A DNA stretch of 64,000 nt from Ceratorhiza oryzae-sativae (GCA_030998015.1 JARWMV010000252.1:434001-498000), one strand, 5' to 3'; counted from the stretch's first letter, positions 12,673 through 24,758 are shown. Translations and numbers: made by a program. Notes: generated from the letters alone by a model not told the origin.

Positions 12673-13301
12673 TGCCAACATTTACTTTGCCCATGTTTTA
12701 ACTGAGTATAGACGTTACCTGTGACAACATACCGCAATCTATCCTGATTCGGGATTTGGGGAATGGGTCAGGTCTAATACTTCCTTACAAACTAACCCAG
12801 TTTGTTATGATTCTGGAAATATATCAGTCATCAAAACTAAATGAGAATGGGTTGTAAATCATCCAGCCACGGGATCTATGTATGCGTCTGAGCAGGTGCA
12901 GTTCACTATTTTAGTATTCGCGAGGCAGCGGTTACGAAAATGTAAAGACACTATACGACTTTGGCGCTGCTTGCCATCGCATCTTCACACGATCAGCTTA
13001 GCGCATAGTTTAATGGACGGCAGTTAAATTGACCCGATATGAATACTACTGTTCGCGCTGGTCGATCGCACTGGGCTTATTGTTGAACTGGTGTCAAATA
13101 TTGTTGGATGCGCTCCTATCGTCAGGCACCCTCGACGCTACCTATTTTGAAGAAAGTTTTCCTAACTAGGGATACTTTTGTGTCAACTCAGTAATGCGAA
13201 CTCGGATTGTGGGGCTTTGGGATAACAAAGTGGAAGAACACGGGTCTCATTGGCCTCAGCAAAGGCTGAAATGACGGAGATTGCGATATGCATGCAGCCG
13301 C
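12673..13301. other. Convergent intergenic region
   Basis: This region lies between the 3' ends of the small secreted protein gene and the uS15m gene. I see no gene in it. Confidence 0.5.
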
Positions 13302-14219
13302 TTATACAATAAGTTCCCCTTCCACTGCTTTCGCTTCGAGTCCTAGTCTAGGCAGTACTGCAGCATATCGATCAGGCTGTGTTCTTTTGAGGTAACGCAA
13401 GATCTCATTGGGAATTTTTAGCTCAGCTACTATCTAAGTATCTGTGTCTACTCACCTTAGCGCGCTTATGGACTAGAATGCGAAGTGAACGGTAATTGTG
13501 TACATCGTGCGTATGTTTTTCGAGATGGGAGTGGAGGCCTCGTATTTGAGCAGTGAGAATAGCAGCTATGAGAGGATTTCGATGATTTGAAGGCGATATA
13601 GGGCCAACGAGCTGAATTCACATACCTTGAACTTCAGACCGGCCAGAATCGTTTGGTTTGTCGGGAGGTGAAAATGCCTCCACACATCTCCTCCGGTTCT
13701 CTACCGCAATACCTGCTGCGCTTGCATTCCTTAAATCCGCTAGGCGAGACAACTGGATTGCGCTGATTCTAGCCCTCGCCTCCAAATACTGTGAGGTCTG
13801 AACGTGCATTTGATTATTAGGGTCGATTTGTGTCTTTAGGGCAGTAAAAAAAGCCTGTTGAGACGATACATCTGGGAGCGTCTGGAAGATAAGTTCCTCT
13901 TCTTGCGGTTTAATGCCGAAGCTAAGGTGTTGGGCACAGGTATTGTGCCAGACTCAGTAGAAAATTGCCGTGTTTGAGCCTGAAGAAGCTTCTCTGGAGT
14001 AAGCAGAATCCTGCATAAGTCGCTCTCGGCCCAGAGTTTGTGCCCTTCGGGGGTCTTTGAATGTCCAAGCACAGGGTCAGGACGATCTGTTTGACTAGAT
14101 TGGTCGATAACTTGTCGCTTCAGAAGGTTTTTTCGCTTGACTGCACGGGCCTGTCGGGATTTATAGGTTTCGTTGGACGATGGTGTCGAGCGAAATGAGC
14201 GAGTCAACAATGGTAGCAA
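13302..14219 (-). CDS. Mitochondrial small-subunit ribosomal protein uS15m
   Basis: Binds small-subunit rRNA in the mitochondrial ribosome. The C-terminal half carries the uS15 signature: NDSGRSEVQ, then across an intron AAILTAQIRGLHSHLEKH, VHNYRSLRILVHKRAK, and across a second intron ILRYLKRTQPDRYA, ending LEAKAVEGELIV. The long N-terminus (MLPLLTRSFRSTPSSNE) is basic and fits a mitochondrial presequence. The frame changes once around 13915-13930: NTL runs into FGIKPQEEELIFQTLP one base out. A missing A (TTAAGC read as TTAGC) would restore NTLSFGIK; a 32-nt intron is the only splice alternative and is implausibly short. The gene is therefore probably intact. Confidence 0.85.
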
Positions 14220-14484
14220 TCGGAAAGCACCTTCGGTTGGAAGTTTTGCTAGATGAAATGGTTAGGGAGAGCATGGGTTCAGCCATGATATACATACCGG
14301 GGCATATCCTGGGAATTATCGTCGCCATGATGGGCTATCGTAACGGCTCAGTGAAGGGAGAGTGTTTACAGCAAAGATCTGACAGTGGCTGTGCTCGGGA
14401 CCATAAAGACCATGTCGATTGTATGACATAATAGAGGTTTCATTCTAGCATCCGATCGCGGTACAGCCCATCCATATCATCTGA

Positions 14485-17400
14485 TTAATGCGCTTCTGTC
14501 ACGGCTTTGTGCACAATGAGCATCTCTTCCGCCCCGAGTTCCTCTGCTGTTTGTGAAAAGTTATTCACGTTGTGTGCAGCGCATTCCTTCAAGAATTGCA
14601 ACAAATGTGCCTTGTAGTTGCGAAAAGATTCAGCATATGATCAATCAGAAACATTCCATTCGCTTACCCTCATGTCGATTCTTGAGATGGGATCTTGCCG
14701 TAAATCCTCGTCATCTAGACCGCCTCGTCCATCCGCCTCGCCATCATCCATATCGACTCCAGCCAGGAAAGCGAGCTCGTCCTTCTTCATGCCAAGATAA
14801 AGTTTTTCCTCATCGGCCCATTCGTCCTGTAAATATAATTAGTCAAACTACAGAGAGGCCCGAATAAGTAGCGCACAGCATCGTCGGAATCGTCTTCAGT
14901 TGCATCTGGGACGTCCTTGGCGCCCATTGGCTCAACCTCTGCCCCCATTGATTGCAGCTCACGGACAATGAGCTGCAACGCTTTGGTAGGGAAAGGAACG
15001 CTTTTGAATTCGTGAGGCGCTAAACTTGGAGTCAGCAAGCGAGCCACATAAATAAAGGTATTGGCGGACTTTGTTTAGCACGAGAGCGGGTGATGATTAC
15101 TGCACGTGCATGCTTAAGAACCAAGGAGCTAACGCTAGCATACCACTCACCATTTTGAGTCTCGGGCTTCACAATCAGGTCACCTTTGACGTGTATTTGA
15201 CGGAGACTTGGGCGGTCTGACAAAAACATTTGACAGAGTGCCAAAATACTGTACTGGATGAGAGGGATTTCAACCTGGAACGACAGTAAACAAACCTGAT
15301 TCTTGAGGGCCAGTTACCCTGCAACATTTCTGCGTTTTCACACCATGCATATAGCAGCACCTCCAGCCCACTTCGGGAGCCTACTGTGCTTGACTCGAGC
15401 AAATTCAAAACATTTTCCCGTTGAGAGTATATTAAAAATGCGAATGGAACAATCAAGCTCTGTTCGCCGTTAGAGTCCAGTCGCTTCAATTCAATGAACA
15501 ACTCACTTGCAAGAACGTAGCGGTTTTAGCAGAGTCAATTCGGGTCACCATGGCCTGCAAGAGCTCTGGTAGGACGGGGCCAATCTGGTCACCAGCGCGT
15601 CTAAAGAGGTGAATGATCAAATCTCCAATAACAAGCCCCCCAGATTCGTTTTGATCCCGCTGAAGCAAGCGAGCCAAAAAGCTCAACAAATTATCGAATC
15701 CAGAGCGTCCGTTGGAATCATGCCATTGGGCGAGTTGGGCATGGTCTTTGCGAACGATCAGCGTGAGGCATTCAATGCCGCTCTACAAAAATCGCCTTCA
15801 TTCAATGCCAGATGAGACGAGAATTCAGAGCTGCGCACCTGTATGATGTCCCTATCCTCCGCTTCTCCCACAGCTTTAAATAAGGCGGGTCCTAAAGTAG
15901 CAAAGAACCCCTGTCCAAGCTGGCCCTCTTGAGTTCCCCGCATGAGACTAGTAATAATCTCAAGAGCCGAAGAGGTGACCCAGGTCTGATCGTTAGAAGC
16001 AGACGCAAGCGCATTGGTGAGGAGAGGTAGAGTTTGCGATACGGTTGCTTGGTAAGATGCAACAGCAAGGGACTCAAAAACATCTGTGATCGCGGCAAGC
16101 AGGACGGGATCTGGGGGATATTCATCAGAAATGTGTGTTTACCTGCAACAACCCTACACACCTCTAACATTCTTCTGCCATACATCCAAGACGGCAGCAA
16201 TCAAAGACGTCGCGAGCTCAGCGGACAGCCATTGTCCCTTTTCTACTTTAAGTATCACATTGAGCGTCTCCAACACCAAGCTAAGGGTTTCTTCTGCTGT
16301 CACAAGCAGGAACGGTGCCAAGTCCTGAACGATCTGGGGGGCGACTCCGGCTACCATATTATCGGGCACGGTGTTCACAAAACTTATTTGTTGTTATTAC
16401 GGCATGACGAGAAATTAAACCAAAACTGCTACTTGCGAATCGCCTTGACGGCGGACACCTTAACTGGCACACCAGATGTCTGGCTTTTGAGAATGGTCCA
16501 GGCAACCTGTAGGTATTGGGACTGGAGGTCACGGGGCAAAATTGATGAATATTGGCTCGCGAACACCATTGCGCGGCCTTGCAAAAACGGGTATTCTGCA
16601 ACGGTGTGAGTGTTCGGGTAAATGTGGCCGTAGAGCTCATACCAGTAGCAGAAGCTAATTGAGGAATAATGTCTCGGACGAGAGCGTCGATATGAATCGG
16701 TTTGGGATGCTCTTCAGACTCTTCGGTTTCGAGACACTCGAGAATAGTTTCTGAGTGGATCCCTAACACCGCTAAGAGCGCTTCGAGCGGTTTCCACCTA
16801 CGAAATTATTGTTGGACAATAGCAGGTAATCCGGGCGATAGTGGCTAACCATTCAGCCGACCGGCTGGGGCTCTGTAGCTGCTGAACGACATTTTGTGTG
16901 ACGGATTGTAACGCTTGTAGAGTCGGAACCGGAATACGATCTAAGAGATGCTGTGGCACGGCTAAGCCCAATCTCTGCAACATTCACCATTTACAGCTCC
17001 GACTCACCATAACAAGGTCAAAACCGGCAATACGCAAACTAAATAATTCTGTCTCGTCGTCCTCTTCTGCTACGAAAGAGTTTGGGTTGTTGCTCCAGTT
17101 CTCTTCCTATAAGAAAAGATTTAGTAGAGGTATAATATTGGAATAGAAACGCTGTTACGTCTTCTTCAGTCATTTGGCCCCAGCCAGCAACCATCTCAAC
17201 GTAGCTTTGGAGAGCGCCATCTGTAGTCTCAAACCACGAACGACCACTCGCAGTACGAGCCGCGCTACCTACGTAGTCAAAAAGCGAGCTGGCTAGATGA
17301 GTAAGTGAGACTTGTTGGTCGGGGTCATCTGTCGATGCGGTTGGAGGTGCCGCAGCGTCAGACCGGACATAATACTCGACGAAAACCGGAAGGAGGTTTT

Positions 17401-18532
17401 GGAGATGGATCAGGGAATGGGAAAGAAGCATCGGTGCAAAAGAAGATAATGATTTTGGGAAGCCCGTATGGATGGTATTCAACGACTGCATAACAATGCT
17501 CAATAGATGGATCTAAATCGGCTTCGGGCTGACGTACTCGATAAACCTCCGTCCGTACAGCAAGTCCATCCCAATTACTGCTGTCTGCCACATCGGATCG
17601 TGGGTCGATGGCGAGCAGAACTTGGAACGCATTTAGCCAAGTTGGTAACACCGATGTCGTAGCTTCTGATACCGCTGAGGGATGCTGCTCCTTCACCATA
17701 TATAGCGCTTCTACACACTGTCTAAATACGGATATGGTTCGAGCTCGAGTTAACGCCGAATGTTTCTGAGAGAAAATTTAGATGTGCCATCATGGGGGGT
17801 TTTTTTTTTGTGCACTCACGGATGGGTCACCAAGAATGTGCATAAGCACGGGTAGCAGCTGTCTAAGGATCGGAAGGATCTGATCCTCGGTGACATCAGA
17901 CCTCACAAACTCTGCCATAACCTGCATGGATCCATGGATTGAATTGATATCTTCGGTTCCCAGGAGCCCAATTAGATGATCCAGGAGCTCCGGGTACTCG
18001 TCAGGCCAATCGCAATGGGCAATAAGAGAACAAGCGGCCGCACTAAGGCTTCGTATTTTACGGATTGGATCAGAAAGCCCATTGAATATAGTGGCTCGTA
18101 TTTGTACCTTGACCTTTAAGCAAAGCTTGTGAGTAGAACTAAACGTATTGCAAAGGGTCGAACAACCTCAACGAGGGGTGCGTTTCCTCGAAAGCTGGAG
18201 AAAAACGGGGACCAGTGCTCATTGATGTACTTTCGCAACAAGGTTCCTGCCAAGTGGATATTCAAGCCAAAAATCAAGCTGCGAACGCGACTAAACCAAT
18301 AGAACCTATCTGTCTGGTGCTGAGCTCGACTTCATTAGAAGATAGAATCTGGGCCAAAGCTAAGCCAGTTTCTAAAACGCGCCGCAGTTAACGTTAGCTA
18401 AAAATGCCTGCTTGTGAAAGGATACGTACGAGACTGCTTTGATAAATCAGATAGTTTCAGCTCAGCCCCGATGCGAACATTGGGATCTGGGTTCAAGGTT
18501 TGTTGAAGGGCCGTAATTATTGTGTCAATCAT
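14485..18532 (-). CDS. KAP114: Importin-9 / Kap114-type karyopherin
   Basis: Importin-beta family receptor that carries histones, ribosomal proteins and TBP into the nucleus. It starts MIDTIITALQQTLNPDPNVR and GAELKLSDLSKQS, the HEAT-repeat N-terminus. It continues through LSAAACSLIAHCDWPDEYPE, SIHGSMQVMAEFVRSDVTED and SWFETTDGALQSYVEMVAGW, and ends with the acidic segment DVPDATEDDSDD, MKKDELAFLAGVDMDDGE and HLLQFLKECAAHNVNNF. About 20 exons with short introns; total length fits the roughly 1000 residues of the family. The acidic loop near the C-terminus is typical of Kap114/importin-9. The next gene upstream on the same strand is the MOSC protein. Confidence 0.9.
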
Positions 18533-18657
18533 TGCCACGAAGTTGCTAATTCGAATCTATTGTTATGTGCGCAGTGCTAGAGATGTTTGGAAATCGCCTC
18601 AAAGACTGGTCGCGGTAGCTCCAAAATCAATTAGACGCGACCCGCGCCAAAGAGCAA

Positions 18658-18665
18658 TCACGTGA
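18658..18665. promoter_or_regulatory. TCACGTGA palindrome upstream of importin-9
   Basis: Perfect 8-bp palindrome, 126 bp before the importin-9 start. This is the bHLH (Cbf1/USF-type) core. Confidence 0.45.
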
Positions 18666-18713
18666 CAGTGCTCTGCTAATATGCCAAACTGGGACTTGTG
18701 TACATTACAAAAC

Positions 18714-20421
18714 TCAACTCGAAAGCCCCGCCATATCAGAAAGGTTTGGAATGGGCGGTTCGCCCACGTGGACAGTTTCCCGCTCCAAAACGCTCAAGAC
18801 GCGAAGGCGGTCACCCACTCGGAACACACCTGACGTCTGCGTCACCGCATTCACACCAAAACAAGCTGTACTTCCTGTTTCTGATTCCACTCGCCTAAAT
18901 CTGCTGATAACCTGTCGGAAATGGGTAGGAGTCTATATTAAATCCCATGATTATCTAGCTTTTTACCTTAAAGGGCACAGCGTTATCACGAATGCCCGTA
19001 TTGGGGTCTATGTTGGGAAGCTGTTGAGATAGATTCAATAAAAGGTTTGCACTAGTAGAGGATTTCTTACCAAACAACGCCAGCATCGCTTCACAACCGA
19101 CACTACCGCTCCCCCCGAGTGAGTTTCTCCTATTTGAACGTCACCCCAATAATCTTCGTCGAAGGGAGCGGGAGAGCCGGACAATACTATATTCGGGCGA
19201 AATCTATGAGCAGATAATGAGTTAGCTGCTAACAAGCCTTCGGCCAATGGCTTACCTTTCTATCAGTAACTCCTCGGATTGCCACCGAGGGTCAATTCCA
19301 CCGACCCTCCAGCCTTCCGCGCCACTAGCACTATGTCGAACTCTCTCTTGAACCGCAGATAGACTTTCAGTGGTTGCAAGAAGCAATGGGAAGCCGTCTT
19401 GAAATCGGAAGCCTATATCAAGGTCAGGATGAGTTGAGGTCGGGGCAACTGCTCTTCGTTTAGGCCCTTTCAGAACGAGAAGAACCTCCCGACCGAGGAA
19501 AGTAGATAGTAATGATGATGGAGACGGATCAGTGGGCAGCAACGATTCAGCAACGTAGGCATTCAAGCCACTATCCAGCCAGATCTCCACGTCCGAAATC
19601 CTAAAGTGAAGAGTTACTCTGTGTCACCGAGGAGCGGCTCGCCACTATACTTACAGCTCCCATTTCTCTATTGTTGCCCTATCAGGTATGAGCGGGGTAA
19701 TGAATGTGTTTACCCCAGAATCTTTCGGAAATGAAACCCGAAGCAGCGGCGTGTCCCCATATTCTATCGCTGTCTCGACCAATACCATCTACTCAGGGAT
19801 TAAATGTTAGAATGAACGAGCGACATTGCTGAGCGATAGGCTATACCTTGGGGATTTGTCTAGCTGTGATACACTTATGTGATGCGGCCTCAACGACTAC
19901 GTATTGCCTATCAAACTGCGAATGCATAAGCAGGGGGAACAAGCTTGCCCAAAGAATCACTGGCCGCATACCTGCAAACCTTCGGGGCTGTATTGCGATT
20001 CCAGTACGGATATACCTCGACAGCTCTAGATACCTCAAATACATTGGGCAAAAGCCGAGTTGTTAACCGAATGACTGACTTTGATAGGATGCACTAAAAG
20101 TCACACAATATCAAACTCTGTCAAAAAGTATTCAATAATGACTCACCCAATAACTTTGTTATACGAATGTCAACAGTGTTGTCAATTGCTAACGAATTGG
20201 AGCAGTTAGTGGACTCCCGATACTTTAATGTCTAGTTCACGGAAGAAGCACGCACCCAACCTGGATGTACGGTATGTCCCCGAAGTTGCCATTTTCGTGG
20301 AGTCGAGCTCGTGAGTAGTTTTAGCAATCTCGGCTTGATTTTCTCCAGTCGCAGGTTGGCTAGGCAAAATGCCAACCATATCAGCTGCACGATACAGCGC
20401 TCGAAAAGATCCAGAAAACAT
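18714..20421 (-). CDS. MOSC-domain protein (mARC-like molybdenum cofactor protein)
   Basis: Family members bind the molybdenum cofactor and reduce N-hydroxylated compounds, often at the mitochondrial outer membrane. The minus strand reads DIRITKLLVHPIKSCRGISV, FDRQYVVVEAASHKCITARQ, then a beta-barrel region, and the key cofactor segment FRPNIVLSGSPAPFDEDYW with KRCWRC (the Cys expected to ligate Mo). It ends GVFRVGDRLRVLSVLERE and NLSDMAGLSS. The N-terminus is uncertain: an ATG at 20421 gives MFSGSFRALYRAADMVG, but I could not find an in-phase junction from there to DIRITKLL. At least seven exons. Confidence 0.82.
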
Positions 20422-20434
20422 TTGAAAAATCGTG

Positions 20435-20468
20435 TGGTGTGGTGGTGGTGGTGGTGGTGGTGGTGGTA
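20435..20468. repeat. (GGT)n microsatellite
   Basis: About ten GTG/GGT triplets just upstream of the probable MOSC-protein start. In minus-strand frames it would read poly-His, poly-Pro or poly-Thr; I do not think it is translated. Confidence 0.85.
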
Positions 20469-20905
20469 GGGATCCTCGGAGGCCAACGAGCAAAGACACG
20501 TGAGATAATTCATTGTTAACTCGGAAAATCTTTATAGTACATGAACAAATGGGAGATCTTGCGGGGGATGAAACGAAGGGGTCGAATTGGTCGTGCTCTA
20601 GTCTTGCATGATATTGGATGCATCCGATAATGGAAACTCTGACAAGGAGCCGGACGAAGTACTAGTTAGGACAAACAAGTCCCAGCATACTTGGGGACCA
20701 GTCTCCAAATTATCAAAATGGCCTCCTTCATGAAAATGATGACGAAACCACATTGCACAGCGGCCGCATCTAGGATTTTGTTCAATGGCCAACAGTTTGT
20801 GTGGTAAGTTGTAGGTTAAAGTCTGGCTTTCTGCCAGTGATATTATTCAATTGGCTTTCCGAGGGTTAACTTCATCCGACGACAGACGAAAGGGCTAGAC
20901 AAGCA

Positions 20906-21521
20906 TCATCCGGTGCGCATAATGAGATGAACACCCGAGTCGGTCGAGACTACGTCACTGATACCTCCAACTGGGAGTGCAAGTACACCCTCTTCGAACG
21001 GCTTTTGCATTTGACCCTTGCCGAACCAGCCCAAGTCTCCCCCGGCTTTGTAAGAGGAGCAATCTGAATGCTGAGATGCAAGTTTAGCAAAGGTGTTCCG
21101 GTCACCATTGATCTCGGCAGCATATCCCTTCAATATCTTAATCGCTTCCTCCTTTGTGCGGGTGATATTGGCCTGAATAGAGGTTAAAGCTATGATACAT
21201 TACCTGGTGCAATTTCTTACCTCTTTCCAGCTCGACGGGCGTCTACTATCCTTGTGCTTGACGAGCAGGTGACTCGCTCGCATCTGTCCAGGAGGGGCGC
21301 CGGTAGATTCCTGATCACCTCCAGCAAGGTGCTCCGCTCCTGGAAGAGCCCTGATTTGCTCTTCGGTGAGCTCCTTTGGGGGTTCCCAACGGGATTCTTT
21401 AGTGGCGTTATTAAAAAAGTAATGGACCTTTCGCGAGTTCGACATGCGAATTTCCCAGTCAGACTGTCTTATCTCGCATCAATATATGTGTGAGTTGTCG
21501 TTTAACAGGTGAACTTGCCAT
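20906..21521 (-). CDS. ESS1/PIN1: Pin1/Ess1-type peptidyl-prolyl isomerase
   Basis: Isomerises phospho-Ser/Thr-Pro bonds, notably in the RNA polymerase II tail. Exon 1 is tiny: the ATG at 21521 gives MASSP, spliced to SDWEIRMSNSRKVHYFFN and TKESRWEPP, a complete WW domain with both Trp residues. After a linker comes the parvulin domain: RASHLLVKHKDSRRPSSW, then an intron near 21220-21170, then FAKLASQHSDCSSYKAGGDL, GWFGKGQMQKPFE and DSGVHLIMRTG. The phosphate-binding KDSRRPSSW segment and the catalytic Cys (SDCSS) are present. Total length, about 175 residues, matches Pin1. Divergent from COG8 with 361 bp between starts. Confidence 0.95.
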
Positions 21522-21882
21522 TTTGGTCTGTTCCAAGTTGGTTGTACGGATCAGATGTAGCTTGTAATGTGGTAGATTGGTTGAAACTGCAATACGTGTG
21601 TAGCTGGGCTTTTGACGTGATCAATCCGAGCTTGTTTACGGCCGGTCAGTTTGACGTTAGCTGAACTCGACTTCCATAGCTGGTGAATTGGTAAACCCAA
21701 ATATTCTAATCGCCCATATTTAATTGAATACAAATATTAGCTAGCATTTTCGATACCATCGATCTCCCACTGGGAACTTAAGACTCAGTGAGTAGAGTTG
21801 CTTATGATGTTGCGACATATTCCTAAAAGTACCGTTAAGCAACCCTTTGGGAGTAGATACAAGAGGTTCAGTAGCAAACATC
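21522..21882. promoter_or_regulatory. Divergent promoter region between Pin1 and COG8
   Basis: 361 bp, AT-rich around 21700-21740. I see no clear TATA box or other feature. Confidence 0.4.
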
Positions 21883-23658
21883 ATGGCGACGGCCTTAGAG
21901 TCAGTGGCGCAACCAGCGATATCCGCGGACGTGAGCACAGCGTTCGAGACATTGCCTGAACTGCTTTTCCAGACTACGGGAAAAGACTTGTCTAATCCGG
22001 CTGGCCAGTCGTATCTCAAACACCTCTCAGCGTTGGACTTAGCATCGATCCGGCTGGAGCCCTCAGCATTATCTTCGGAGGCTTCACAACTCAAAACTGA
22101 ACTTACAAACCTGTGCCATGACCAGCACGGTACATTTCTTACAGTCCATTCGACAACAAGAGACCTTTCGTCATCTTTCGGCTCCCTAGACAACTCGCTT
22201 GCGACTATGCTCACTGCATTACCAGACCTAGAGTCGCAGTGCCGTATCTTCGCTGCGTCCACACGCGAAATCCAACAATCACGCAGCCGCGCGTCACTTG
22301 TTCTTGAACAGCACGACAAGTTGCTGGATGTCTTGACAATCCCCCAACTTATTGATACTTGCACCAGGAACGGATACTATGCAGAGGCACTTGATTTAGC
22401 AGCACACGCGGCATCCTTAGCCGCTAGGTTCCCTGACATACAAGCCATTTGCGATGTGGCTGCCGAAGCTGAAGTCTGTGTTCAGACTATCAAAGCCAGC
22501 CTTCTCATGTCACTTCGAGAGCCAGCAAAACTTCCCGGCTTAGCCAAAGCCGTCAATTTGCTTCGCCGTATGAAGGCGCTCGAAGAAAACCAGTTGGCTT
22601 TAGCCTTTTTAGTGGGCCGTGTCGCAAACCTTAATACATTGATAGCAGCTATTGAGAGGGATGGTGCGGATCAGCTCGACGAGGCGTCAAAATATCTCAA
22701 ACGTTATGTGGATATTTTTCGAGAAGGTCTCCACGAAATAGTGGCCCAATTTTCGACCATATTCCTCGAGCGGCCAGCGAACGATACCAACAAGTTAACG
22801 ATAGAATCCCAAAATCACCTTCTTGGGGAGCTTGCACATCACATTGTCGATTCTCTACATACCGTACTCCAATCCACACTCCCCCACATCTCGGATCCAT
22901 CCGCTCTCAATACCCTGCTGTCACAGCTCTCCTATTGCGGGTCGGCCTTTGCCCGGATTGGCCTCGACTTTCGACCAATGCTCCCTACACTTTTTGAACA
23001 GGCCGTGCTCAAAAACATTTCCAAAACACTCGAAGAAGGAACCTCGACGTTCTCCCGGCGTTTAAACAATATGCAAAAACTGCAAAAGCTACCTTCTGTA
23101 TGGCTTGTTACCCCAGAGCAAGCCAGCGAGCCCCCAAAGGCACCCAAAGCAAGGACACTGCAGGGTGTCTATTTACCCCCTACTCTCGTCGCTGCGTATC
23201 CCCCTATCGCCGCGTTAACGAACGCACACATTGCTGCCCTCAATAATCTTCGCTTATTAGCACCGACCAATATTCTCCCCCAAGTTTACGAGATTTTCTG
23301 CAAAAGTCTGGCAGGCTCAAGCGAGCTCTTACTTGTTTATGCAAGGGGCGTGGTCGCTGCAGAAAAAACCAAAGCTCGTCGAACAAGTGTAGATGGAGAA
23401 GATGAGCAAAACCGAGCAATCCTAGCGGGAGCCGGCTTGGCGCTTACTCGGGGGTGCTCACCGTTCATATGCTCTGGCCTTGTCAACGGCATATATGCTC
23501 GGTCGCTTGAGGACTGGACTCCGCCCAGGACCGAGGGTGTTCTAGCCCTGGACGAAATCTCTAAACGCTGGGAAGATTGGTTGTCGGAATTGGGGTTACT
23601 CGAGACCACAGAAGCAGATGAGCCGACGGAAAATGAACGACCGACAGAAGAACAGTGA
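21883..23658 (+). CDS. COG8: Conserved oligomeric Golgi complex subunit 8
   Basis: Subunit of the COG tether for retrograde traffic within the Golgi. It is one uninterrupted frame, the only long intronless gene in the window. The Dor1-family core is clear: SYLKHLSALDLASIRLEP, QCRIFAASTREIQQSRSRA, LLDVLTIPQLIDTCTRNGYY and EALDLAAHAASLAARFP, then AVNLLRRMKALEENQLALAF, YLKRYVDIFREGLHEIVAQF and LSYCGSAFARIGLDFRPML. The frame is open from an ATG at 21847; the ATG at 21883 (MATALESVAQPA) is preferred because the alignment to the family begins after it. About 591 residues. The C-terminal tail is acidic. Confidence 0.94.
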   Translation: MATALESVAQPAISADVSTAFETLPELLFQTTGKDLSNPAGQSYLKHLSALDLASIRLEPSALSSEASQLKTELTNLCHDQHGTFLTVHSTTRDLSSSFGSLDNSLATMLTALPDLESQCRIFAASTREIQQSRSRASLVLEQHDKLLDVLTIPQLIDTCTRNGYYAEALDLAAHAASLAARFPDIQAICDVAAEAEVCVQTIKASLLMSLREPAKLPGLAKAVNLLRRMKALEENQLALAFLVGRVANLNTLIAAIERDGADQLDEASKYLKRYVDIFREGLHEIVAQFSTIFLERPANDTNKLTIESQNHLLGELAHHIVDSLHTVLQSTLPHISDPSALNTLLSQLSYCGSAFARIGLDFRPMLPTLFEQAVLKNISKTLEEGTSTFSRRLNNMQKLQKLPSVWLVTPEQASEPPKAPKARTLQGVYLPPTLVAAYPPIAALTNAHIAALNNLRLLAPTNILPQVYEIFCKSLAGSSELLLVYARGVVAAEKTKARRTSVDGEDEQNRAILAGAGLALTRGCSPFICSGLVNGIYARSLEDWTPPRTEGVLALDEISKRWEDWLSELGLLETTEADEPTENERPTEEQ

Positions 23659-24024
23659 TCATGGTTCCCGAGAAGTCAATCTGTACCGCTAAGCACGTTG
23701 TAGAGAATAAAGGATGTTTATTTCTATTGGTAAGTTGGGACCTCGGCTCCTAGCCCCTGTCCCAGGCCCAGATCCCTCTAAGTCCGAGGTTCTCGATCAA
23801 GCTCGACCTACCGGCGGTAAGAGCCTAAGCCTGGTCTCGATCCTAAATACGTGATTTTTGACCTCAGTCGACGCCCAAAAGCCGTCGGTTTAGCTAGATT
23901 TAGAACGCTTGATTTGTAGGGGACCATCCCACCGAAACATCCCGCGCTTGATCTACCATGTCCATTGCCACGGCTCAACGAATCCCCAAGCTACTCCTTG
24001 GCTCTCTTAAATCAATAGAATCGA
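23659..24024. other. Intergenic
   Basis: This holds the COG8 3' flank and the upstream region of the next small gene. Nothing recognised. Confidence 0.4.
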
Positions 24025-24559
24025 ATGCCGGCGTTTCTAGTGTCAGCACTGGCTTTCCTTTTCGAGTATGTTGCCATCGGTCTCGCGTCTGCCACTCGCC
24101 GAGGGAAGACTAACTCTCTACAGTGCGGAGATTTTGTATTTGCGAGTATCACTCTTCCTGGTGCTTGCGACCGCCCACAAAACTCTTGGGTTCTCGGCTG
24201 GGTAGTTGATGTGAGTACCAAGGCACTTCATCTGAGTCGTGAAGCTAAATGTCCCACGATTTCAGGCCAACTCAATCTGTGTAGTGGTGTCATTCACAGG
24301 GATAATTCCACGCTGGTTCGAACTGAATCGTGTGACACTAGCCAATGAATTCGGGGCCTATTCGACCCGGGAGCCATATGAAGAAACGTATTCTACTATC
24401 TACATTAGTGACGCCATCCCGTCCGCCGACAAATTTTCATCTCACCTTCCACGCTGTCTGGATATTCCGGGTTTCCCTGCACCTCTCAACCCTAGCAAGG
24501 TTAGCACTCGAATGCCAATATTAAGACGAATCCTTTCAGGGGTAATGTTTCGACCTTGA
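24025..24559 (+). CDS. Small protein of unknown function, possible signal peptide
   Basis: Two open stretches join in phase through a 55-nt GT-AG intron (24211-24265), giving about 159 residues. The N-terminus (MPAFLVSALAFLFEYVAIGL) is hydrophobic, either a signal peptide or a membrane anchor. It is followed by a segment with regular beta-like alternation: LQCGDFVFASITLPG, RPQNSWVLGWVVD, and after the intron SICVVVSFTGIIPRWF. The pattern Gly-Asp-x-Val ... Arg-Pro ... Val-x-Gly loosely recalls small SH3-like barrels, but I cannot assign a family. No homologue is recalled. The exact in-phase intron is the main argument that it is real. Confidence 0.4.
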
Positions 24560-24726
24560 AGAATGTGTCAATAGTTGGTAGCTTTGTACTCCTGTGTACT
24601 ATTAGATCCTTCAGCTTGGTGCGGCTGATTTCTCGCTTTATAGTGTTCTTGTAATTAATTGGCCGTAAATTATTCTATATTCTGCTTTGCTTGGAGTTTG
24701 CACTTGTATTCCAGCTTCCGGATTGA

Positions 24727-24734
24727 TCACGTGA
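24727..24734. promoter_or_regulatory. TCACGTGA palindrome
   Basis: Perfect 8-bp bHLH-type site in the intergenic region, 16 bp before a TATA box. Confidence 0.45.
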
Positions 24735-24750
24735 ACGAATTTTTGGCCAC

Positions 24751-24758
24751 TATATAAA
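24751..24758 (+). promoter_or_regulatory. TATA-like box without an obvious gene
   Basis: TATATAAA. The first downstream ATG on this strand (about 24796) opens a frame of only six codons. Confidence 0.3.

Noticed and set aside
20206..20513. Poly-His or poly-Pro protein from the (GGT)n tract
   Set aside because: Triplet repeats are open in every frame; the tract lies upstream of the probable MOSC-protein start.
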